From Rutpela maculata (Eukaryota; Arthropoda; Insecta; Coleoptera; Cerambycidae), in assembly GCA_936432065.2 (NCBI GenBank), contig OW386289.2, positions 165,787,348 through 165,851,347 of the forward strand: a DNA stretch of 64,000 nt. The letters are read 5' to 3'. The notes under the pieces were generated by a model. That model made no database searches and had not been told where the DNA came from. It worked only from the letters and a program-made list of their open reading frames with translations. The position numbers and the translations under genes were made by a program. Shown here piece by piece: positions 57,252 to 64,000 of this stretch (position 1 is the stretch's first letter; each line of letters starts with the position of its first letter).

Positions 57252-57255
57252 AATA

Positions 57256-57580
57256 GACTAAATTCTATTGTTGTTTCCATAGAAACCAGTAAGTTTTATT
57301 TCACACTGTCAAATAAAATTTTTTTATTTCACTTTTTTTTCTTTATTTTACATTGTTTTGATTCATGGAAACTATCAAATAAATGTCAATTTAGGATATG
57401 GCGTTACAAAGAACCTTTTTTGTAATGCCATATCCTAAAATGGCATTTATTTAACACTTTCAATGAATCAAAACATCTCATTATTGACAAGTGTAATAAA
57501 GAAAAAAAGAGTGAAATAAAGAAATTTTATTTCACAGTGATATAAAACTTATTGGTTTCTATGGAAACAGCAACAGAATT
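57256..57580. mobile_element. palindromic foldback MITE, ~325 bp
   Basis: ACTAAATTCTATTGTTGTTT at the left mirrors AAACAGCAACAGAATTTAGT at the right. The two halves stay complementary (TCCATAGAAACCA-TAAGTTT, TTGATTCAT, AAATAAATG) up to the centre GGATATGGCGTTACAAAG/CTTTTTTGTAATGCCATATCC. It is directly beside A5. Confidence 0.8.
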
Positions 57581-58200
57581 TAGTATATTTCATAAAATTA
57601 TATTGTTTTCTGATTTCGATTGGCGATACAAAAAAATTTGTATACAACTCCCCATACAGCACACCAAATAACGATTACGAAGTGTTCGCATTGTGACGAT
57701 GTATCTAGATGCAGACACAAGGTTACACAATTCCACGATGTAAATGTGCTACGTTTACACATTGTAGGCAAACACGTATGCACAAAGGTTAAACGTCCGC
57801 CTCACAATGTAGCCACAGTATACCATTTACATACACACAAATAATTTGATCCACAGTGTGTTATCGGATGCACAGTGATTGACTTCCTAATGTGTCAGAC
57901 GAATGACGTCTTATGCTAGACGTTAATTTTTTCAGGTTATATTTGGTAATCCCCCCACAGGTTTTTAGCAATGGGAACATATAAAACTACATACTAGTTA
58001 GTAAGTCTACTTGATAAAAATAAAGTAATTAATGCATATACGTTTTGTCCTATGAATTTATTTGTTAGCCATCCGTATATTTTATTTACATTAACTATCT
58101 AATATTGTTTACCATCACTCCAATTTCTTCTCACAAGGGTTGCCTGTAAATTATAATGTTTATTAAGTTATTAAATTCATTTTTACTTACCTTTGCCAAT
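57581..58200. other. unassigned interior of the 3.55-kb element
   Basis: ORFs here have no recognisable domain. Confidence 0.35.
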
Positions 58201-58201
58201 T

Positions 58202-58283
58202 GCGGTGGGTAGGGATCGAACCTACACGTTTCTGTTGTCCGTATTATAGTACTGACGCTTCTACCAACTGAGCTATCGTGGTG
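58202..58283 (-). repeat. tRNA-derived sequence (SINE head or tRNA pseudogene)
   Basis: Minus strand TAGCTCAGTTGGTAGA (A box) and GTAGGTTCGATCCCTAC (T arm with B box) with tRNA-like spacing. The anticodon arm is poor and the acceptor strands do not pair (CACCACG against CCACCGC), so a functional tRNA is unlikely. Confidence 0.6.
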
Positions 58284-58753
58284 ATTGTTATTTCGGATGC
58301 TAAAAGCAGTATTTATGATGTGTATGAAGTCTTTATTATGTGTGAAATTGAATTTCTAGCCTTATTTAAAATATATGAAAATCTTTCAAGTTCTCTTTTT
58401 TTTTCTATTTTTTACGTGTTCCCAAACCTGAATTTTTCGAGTTACTAGTATTTTTATTTATTTATAATTATTAAGACCTTATTTAATTTAATTAAACTGT
58501 CACCAGTGTCACCTGAGTTAAGAATTAAAGTTTTAAGTTGAAGTACTTATACAAACCTGGGAAACGTGTTGGAGAAAAAACGGTCAGGTATAATATATCA
58601 TTTACAACATAAATAGAATATTTAATGGTCTAAAACAGATCTAAAATTGAAAAGAAGTATATTCGTACATCGGTTTTATAAGCAATTATTACCTTGAAAA
58701 AAACAACTGAAAGTTTTTTCGCAACTATTTTAACAAAAAAAAAAAAAAAAAGA

Positions 58754-58829
58754 CAGAGTGAGCACGGATCGAACCGCGTACCTCTTGCCTCGCCGCCTAA
58801 TGTTTAACTCACTCAACCACTGACTTCTG
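58754..58829 (-). repeat. tRNA-derived sequence
   Basis: Minus strand TCAGTGGTTGAGTGAGTTAA (A-box-like) and GCGGTTCGATCCGTGC (B box). A run of T on the minus-strand 3' side (plus A-run before 58752) would end Pol III transcription. No full cloverleaf. Confidence 0.5.
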
Positions 58830-59500
58830 TTTGAATACGTGCTTAAAGACTTTATAGTAGAACACCCAACGACTAGATTTTGCTTTTTAATGCATTTTAA
58901 TTTAATTTTATTATTAAAAGAACTCGATATCTTTAAAACTGCCAAATCTTTACAAACTCTTTCGAATATAAATTGTTTTGGATATTGTTAAAAAACAAAA
59001 ATGCCTGCTGTATGTGTGGCTATGACCACTCTTATAGAGAAAGAGGACACATGAGATACACATGGCTGGTATGCTCACGCTGACGCTTTGCGCGCGCACA
59101 CTGTTCCATGCTCGAATAGTCGAATGTAGACACGACAAGACACAACTAAAAAGTGTATATATAGTTATTTGTATCATGTATATATATCGCACTTTTATGT
59201 GGTGTATGCAGTAGGCACAAGTATTATATAAAGCATCACACATACATATGACTTAAACCTTGTAGGCATCTTCTACGGACGTCAAATTGCAACTTTCTAA
59301 TGATCCTTCTTTACGTTATATAAAAATGTTTAGAATCTTGAGTGCATACAGTATACAATTATTAAACGTTGTATCACATAAATCTGTCAATATAAACATA
59401 AGTGTATCTCATATGTGTACGTCAGTACTAGTTTAACAATTAGATCTACCTTAACATATTTTGTTTCTCATGTATATATCTTGTAGAGACGTAATTACAA
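58830..59500. other. unassigned interior of the 3.55-kb element, right part
   Basis: Nothing recognised. AT-rich with TATATA stretches. Confidence 0.35.
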
Positions 59501-59654
59501 TTGGACGTGCTGTTTGGGTCGAGACTAAAATGTGTTTTTTTTACTCGTATGGTTTATAGCACTCGCCTTCGGCTTATTCTATAAACGCCCCACTTGTAAA
59601 AAAAACACCATTTTAGCCACTGATTATATAAAATACTGTTATTTAATTTTGCAA

Positions 59655-60470
59655 TGTATCAATATGGTTACTTAAATCTAAATGGCTGCCTAGCTTTATT
59701 CCAAAAAATGAAGCTGAGTTTTCAATTTTGATATGATGATTTTTAAACGTGAACGTGTAATTATTATCTGTTATTCTGTACCTGTTTTTAAATTCAATGC
59801 AGACTGTTTTTTAATTATTAAATAATTTTTATCGCACCAATCACTAGATTCCTGTAAAAGTTTGTTAATTTTTTCTTTAAGGCTTAAGGGAATTGCATCA
59901 GATATTACAATCGTAGTATCGTCAGCATACATGAAAACTTTACCTTGCTTTATATAATTAGGAAGATCGTTGACAAATAATAGAAAAATAATAGAAAAAT
60001 TAATGGTCCCCCTGCGGGGTTCCAATGTCTATGTCGTACATGTCAGATTCAACATCTTTACCTTTACAATTATTTTTCGTTGTGATAAAAAGGATTTTAT
60101 CAATTCATTAATAGGTCTACGTAAGCCCATGTTAAACATTTTTTCACATATAAATGTTTTGTCCATGGTGTCAAATGCTCTCGTAAGATGGAATAGAACA
60201 GTTACTACATAATGATTATTGTCCATTTTATTATTTCCGTACTGAATTAAATCTACAGTGCCTGATTCAGTGGAATACTCTGGCCTGAAACCGTGTTGAG
60301 AACTCGTTAAAATATTATTTTCGTTTAAAAAATTCAAGATTCTGTTATAAACAATTTTATGAGAAATTTTGGAAAATATACTCAACAGAGATATATGGCG
60401 ACAATTCTCGACATTATTCTGGTCACTTCTTTTAAATAAAGGAATAACCAGCAATGTTATATGAACATGG
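59655..60470 (-). pseudogene. LINE reverse transcriptase palm (first piece of the split LINE)
   Basis: Minus strand: LVIPLFKRSDQNNVENCRHI, SLLSIFSKI, QHGFRPEYST, HLTRAFDTMD (palm motif A with its Asp), FVNDLPNYIKQGKVFMYADD (catalytic pair), SASFFGIKLGSHLDLSNHID. A frame break replaces the expected PQGS-LGP stretch near 60010-60030 and others follow. 5'-truncated near 60470. Confidence 0.85.
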
Positions 60471-61340
60471 GTTTGATTCGTCTTGCTTAAGAAGTTACAA
60501 ACCTAAGATTTACCACAGTTTAATGAATACAACATACAAAAGACATAGGGTAACGTTAGCACTAGCACCTCCGCCATATATTGAAATCAATGGCAAATAC
60601 GCTCAACCTGTACTAGAGAAACGAAGTCGTGTTGTAGTCCAGTCAACAGAGCGCTAAAATGGGAAACATACTTCCGAGCCGGCTACGTCCACACCGAGTT
60701 GGATTAGGGTCATGCTTGTTGCCAGCAGAGCCAAATAACGCATGATAACGCATTGTATCGTGAAGGAGCGTTTAAGGTCCTTTTTTTGTGTTTTTGCTTC
60801 TGGATATTCTGGGTCTTCTGTTTCTTCCGTTTCTGATTCTGATAGAGCATATTCCTTGCGATTTCTTTTTAATATAACTTTTTCTCTTGCCGTTTTTTCC
60901 CAGTATTCTTAGTCCCAGATTGTTCATGATACTCTCAATTATTGTGATCCACGTGTAGCATGGTCTCCCTATTTTTACTTTGTGACTGTTCATATTAGCG
61001 CTTCCTTCAGTAAATGGCGCAGTGCTTAAGGTGTTATGCACCAAGAACATCCATACCTCGTCAAATTTTTGATACTCTATTATCTGAAGCCTTGTACGTA
61101 CTCAAATAAAATGCATTTTAACATTTTTATGAAATAATGCTATAACCACTAACTCAAGAGTTGCTTACATCTCATCTGGCATTCCATCAGCCAAGTATTG
61201 ACGTATCACGCCCCCGCACTGTTACGTTCATACTATTTAAATAATATACACTATAAATGAGATAAATGATATACCCAACCTTAATATCTATGTATATAAA
61301 AGAAATAAAGATATGTTAATTGGTAATTGGTATTGTTAGG
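60471..61340. other. stretch with possible LINE debris
   Basis: Minus-strand HKVKIGRPCYTWITIIESIM and NNLGLRILGKNGKR (60960-60880) weakly recalls the RP--TW-D-V---M---G end of RTE/R1-type LINE proteins. Too worn for a firm call. Confidence 0.3.
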
Positions 61341-61500
61341 CTTGCGACCACGGGATCTCGGGTTCGAATCCTGGTTAGGGTATGGATGTGTAGTGGCGTT
61401 TTTCACGTGTTGCCGAGACGGCAGTAGTGGGCTAAAATGCGGGGGTGTGTGTGTCCTGGTTGAGTGGTAGAATAGCCTACGGCTACACTCCGTCAAGACA
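61341..61500 (+). repeat. tRNA-like B box within a repeat
   Basis: CTCGGGTTCGAATCCTGGTT at about 61357-61376 is a textbook Pol III B box and T arm. An A-box-like TGGTTGAGTGGTAGAA lies downstream and not upstream, so this is a rearranged or tail-to-head SINE remnant. Confidence 0.4.
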
Positions 61501-62511
61501 TTAATATAAATAAGACTATTAAAAAATATATATGTCGGATCTCTTTTCTGGGCATGTCCCAGCAGCATACAGCAATGTTTTTGCAGATAATGGTATAAGA
61601 AAATTATAGTAATTTAAGAGAAGGATATTTACTTTGACCTTAAAGGCTTCTTCAGTTCCCATAACTCAGAGAACTTATGTAATGAATAGTTAATACCATT
61701 AGAAACTATTACTTTGGTATTATGCAAATCACAACGTACATACTTTTGGTGCCTCAATCTGGTCACCCTAATATACTAATTAGGTAAACACTTTAAAACA
61801 CTCATTATTGAAGAACCAATCAAAATAACTACTCTTCTAGCTAATACTAACGAAGTATTAAATTACATGATAGGATTCCTAGCATTCTAAAGCAAAAAAT
61901 ATATTGAAAATACTTAAATTATTTATTTAAATTCAGTCATTCACACTTTTTATGTAGTATAAAATTTTTTACTTTCTGTATTGGTGCGACAATGTATAAC
62001 ATTCCTACAATTTCAATTTAAATAGAAGTAATAGTGATACGGCTCTTAGAGTAAATACGGCGCAGTAAAAGTTAAATTAAATGCATTTCTTATATATATT
62101 AATCTTTTGAATTTTAATGAAAAATGCGCCTTTTAAGGAAATTTTAGCTCACATTTAAACATATTCGCTTGTTGACTTTTAAACAAAAGCGCTAATTTTC
62201 TGTAAATAATTTCATAATTAAAAGAAATTTAATTCCAGTTTAATGTAATTACAGCACCTAATTAAACTTTCAAGATATCACAGCGTAAAATATAAAACTG
62301 CACAATAGTAAGTAAAATGTAAGACGGTCTACTGTTCTAAAATTGCTCTTCTGTTGAGAACAATTAGATATTTTCACTATAAGCAAATTTCCTTTATTGG
62401 TGTTATTAAAATTAAAATATCAAAAGTACTTCCCATCATATAAAAAGCATTCTATAGTATATCAAATTAAAATTTGGACCAATAAGTAACCGGAAAAATG
62501 TACAGTGATTT
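61501..62511. other. AT-rich stretch without recognised features
   Basis: Nothing recognised. Confidence 0.4.
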
Positions 62512-62640
62512 CCTATTTCGGTATATTTCTAAGGTATTTCCGGAATTTTTAAGATATTTCCAATATTTCCAAAGTATTTTCAGTATTTCCGAAGTATTTC
62601 CAGTATTTCCATAGTATTTCTGGTATTTCTCAGTTTTTTG
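62512..62640. repeat. degenerate tandem repeat with TATTTCC core
   Basis: About twelve imperfect units of TATTTCC(A/G)(A/G) spacing 9-18 bases (for example AGTATTTCCAGTATTTCC). In one frame it is translatable (YGNTGN-type) but only because the repeat length is a multiple of three. Confidence 0.8.
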
Positions 62641-63104
62641 GTGAATCATATTGATTTAAAATTTTGCTTATTATTACTGCAAAATTAACTCCATATGATT
62701 TTTTTTTCAAATGTAGATTTAAACAGGGTTTACTAGTTCATAAGCCTGCTACCATGCTAAAAATCGAGCTATGAACATAACAAACTACGAAAAATCTTTC
62801 ATGCAAATTTCGACTGATTTAAATTTTAAAACCACTTAGATACCATTGGTTTAAATTTATTTTATCATACTTTGTAGCTGTGTAGCATTCTATTCAATAA
62901 TATTGCATTCGTTTTTCAATAAAAAAAGTGCCTAATTCATATTAGGCATTTTTTCGAAAAATCGACCCTTCTTTTCTTAATAAAAAATGCACGCCAATGA
63001 CTGATAAGTTTTGTTTTATTTAAAAACTACATAATCGAGACGTAATAAAGGTCTTTGATACCAATTCAAGTTTGACTGAAATCGGATGACTAATAAGAGA
63101 CTGG
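62641..63104. other. AT-rich stretch with worn repeat
   Basis: 62925-62955 forms a hairpin (GTGCCTAATTCATATTAGGCA). 62950-63100 is related in inverse orientation to 43740-43860, so both are copies of one unnamed repeat. Confidence 0.4.
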
Positions 63105-63751
63105 AAAACCGCTGCCCAAGGAATCAATACTTCCACATCCAGATTTTCTATCCAAGTCACTCACAACGAAAAAAATTTGTATATGGAAATAACTGTTTAT
63201 GGAACTTTAATAATATATTATTTGAAATCCTCTACCCCAAAAACCCATAAAACGATACCCCACATCGGTAGCGGGGTGGGGGTGGATGAAGTAAAAAAAC
63301 ATTTTGAGGTTTCTGGTTCTTGTACACACACTAAATAACATTTTTTTTTCATCCCTTTTAATAATGGGTTGGGGGTGGCTAATGCCACAATTTTTTTTGA
63401 GACCTTAGTTTCTCTTGTATATACTAAATACCAATTTTATGGACCCTTACCTGCGTGATTTACCTATTTTTCCCAAATTTACCCAAATTTACCCCCCAAC
63501 CCTTCGACGGAACAAGATGAAAATATAATCTAGTTCTAGATCCCGTTAAAATACATATGTGTACCAAATTTCAAGTCAATATCTCAAACGGTTCCAGAGT
63601 AAACGTGCGCACAAAAAAAGTTACAGACAGAGCGACAGACAGAAATTTTTTTTTCGCTCAACGACGTTTCGTGACATTCTAAGCCTATTTGAACAATAAA
63701 ATTTTTTTTAAATTTTTTTGTCGTTACTATACTTCCACTGGATGTGGAAGT
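63105..63751 (-). mobile_element. family A element copy A6
   Basis: From AACCGCTGCCCAAGGAATCA to CACTGGATGTGGAAGT, reverse orientation, slightly shortened in the CCACCCCC and CTGT blocks. Confidence 0.85.
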
Positions 63752-64000
63752 AAAATTGATGGAGGCCATTAATCAATTGTTTATCCAAATTAGCCTACAT
63801 TGGTCTTAAATGAAAAATTAATTAAAAAGCTTTGAATATCTTATTTAGATATTTTTCCAATAAAATCATTAATTAGGAAGGTATTTGCAAAAAAAAATGT
63901 TTGGTCATTGTCACTCATAATTTGGGAGCGTTGTCTGAAATATTTTCGTTCGAACTCTTTGGACGTTGAATGAGTACCTCATCTGTAGCTCATTCCAGCA
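63752..64000. other. right edge of window
   Basis: Nothing recognised in the last 250 bases. Confidence 0.4.

Larger units (their letters stand above)
56090..59640. mobile_element. 3.55-kb inverted-repeat element inserted in the LINE
   Basis: The ends are inverted copies of about 120 bases: AGTATTTTATATAA, GTGGCTAAA-TGGTG, a T-run, ACAAGTGGGGCGTTTATAG, GCCGAAGGCGAGTGCTATAA, CCATACGAGT and CACATTTTAGTCTCGA. Each end is itself hairpin-like (GTTTATAG...CTATAAAC). LINE coding sequence continues outside both ends. The left end is split by the MITE at 56131. The interior holds A5, a palindromic MITE and tRNA-like repeats, with no protein gene. The target duplication is not clear. Confidence 0.65.

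Noticed and set aside
58202..58283. A functional tRNA gene
   Set aside because: A and B boxes are good, but the acceptor strands do not pair and the anticodon arm is poor.
56090..59640. Polinton/Maverick
   Set aside because: The ends start with AGT, but no polymerase, integrase, ATPase or capsid genes and no 6-base target duplication are seen.
62467..62649. Protein of 60 residues rich in Tyr, Gly and Asn
   Set aside because: Produced by the TATTTCC tandem repeat.

Overview
The window is a piece of an AT-rich, transposon-loaded animal genome, most likely an insect. The evidence is a split fibrillar-collagen gene with GT/AG introns, together with arthropod-type LINE, hAT, mariner and miniature-element debris. 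The species cannot be read from the sequence. I find one host gene. Everything to the right of about 31 kb that I can interpret is mobile DNA or its remains.

Host gene (minus strand, 6-30639). Seventeen coding exons can be chained with consistent splice phases into the first 1162 residues of a fibrillar collagen chain of the alpha-1(V)/(XI) type (clade B). In order these are: signal peptide, a TSPN/laminin-G-like N-terminal domain with four cysteines, a Gly/Ser-rich then acidic variable region, a 13-triplet minor helix, a short linker, and 206 uninterrupted Gly-X-Y triplets of the major helix. The rest of the helix and the C-propeptide lie beyond the left edge. Exons 8-17 are packed into the first 3.5 kb. 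Exons 1-7 are spread over 27 kb because introns 1 (15.3 kb) and 3 (6.3 kb) are filled with transposable elements.

Intronic mobile elements. Intron 5 holds a probable solo LTR. Intron 3 holds a 3.3-kb foldback element with another terminal-inverted-repeat element in its loop. Intron 2 holds a decayed copy of a multi-copy arthropod gene family. Intron 1 holds copies of three recurrent families (called A, B and D here) or their relatives, two miniature elements with clean target duplications, a small foldback element and LINE ends.

Right half (31-64 kb). This part is intergenic, or lies in the unseen 5' region of the collagen gene or of a neighbour. It contains a LINE with a 256-bp near-perfect inverted duplication at its 5' end, nested inside a split family B element. 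It also holds a broken multi-copy family gene (39.0-40.6 kb), a mariner-type element with about 430-bp inverted repeats, a foldback element at 50.3-51.4 kb, and CACG-rich miniature elements. A second LINE is cut into three pieces over 8.4 kb by a nearly intact hAT transposon (perfect 8-bp target duplication) and by a 3.55-kb inverted-repeat element that itself contains further insertions.

The nested arrangement gives a relative order of insertion at several places: LINE, then hAT; family D, then family A; foldback C, then family B. I found no CRISPR array, operon, rRNA or credible functional tRNA. Family names A to G are labels for this report only.
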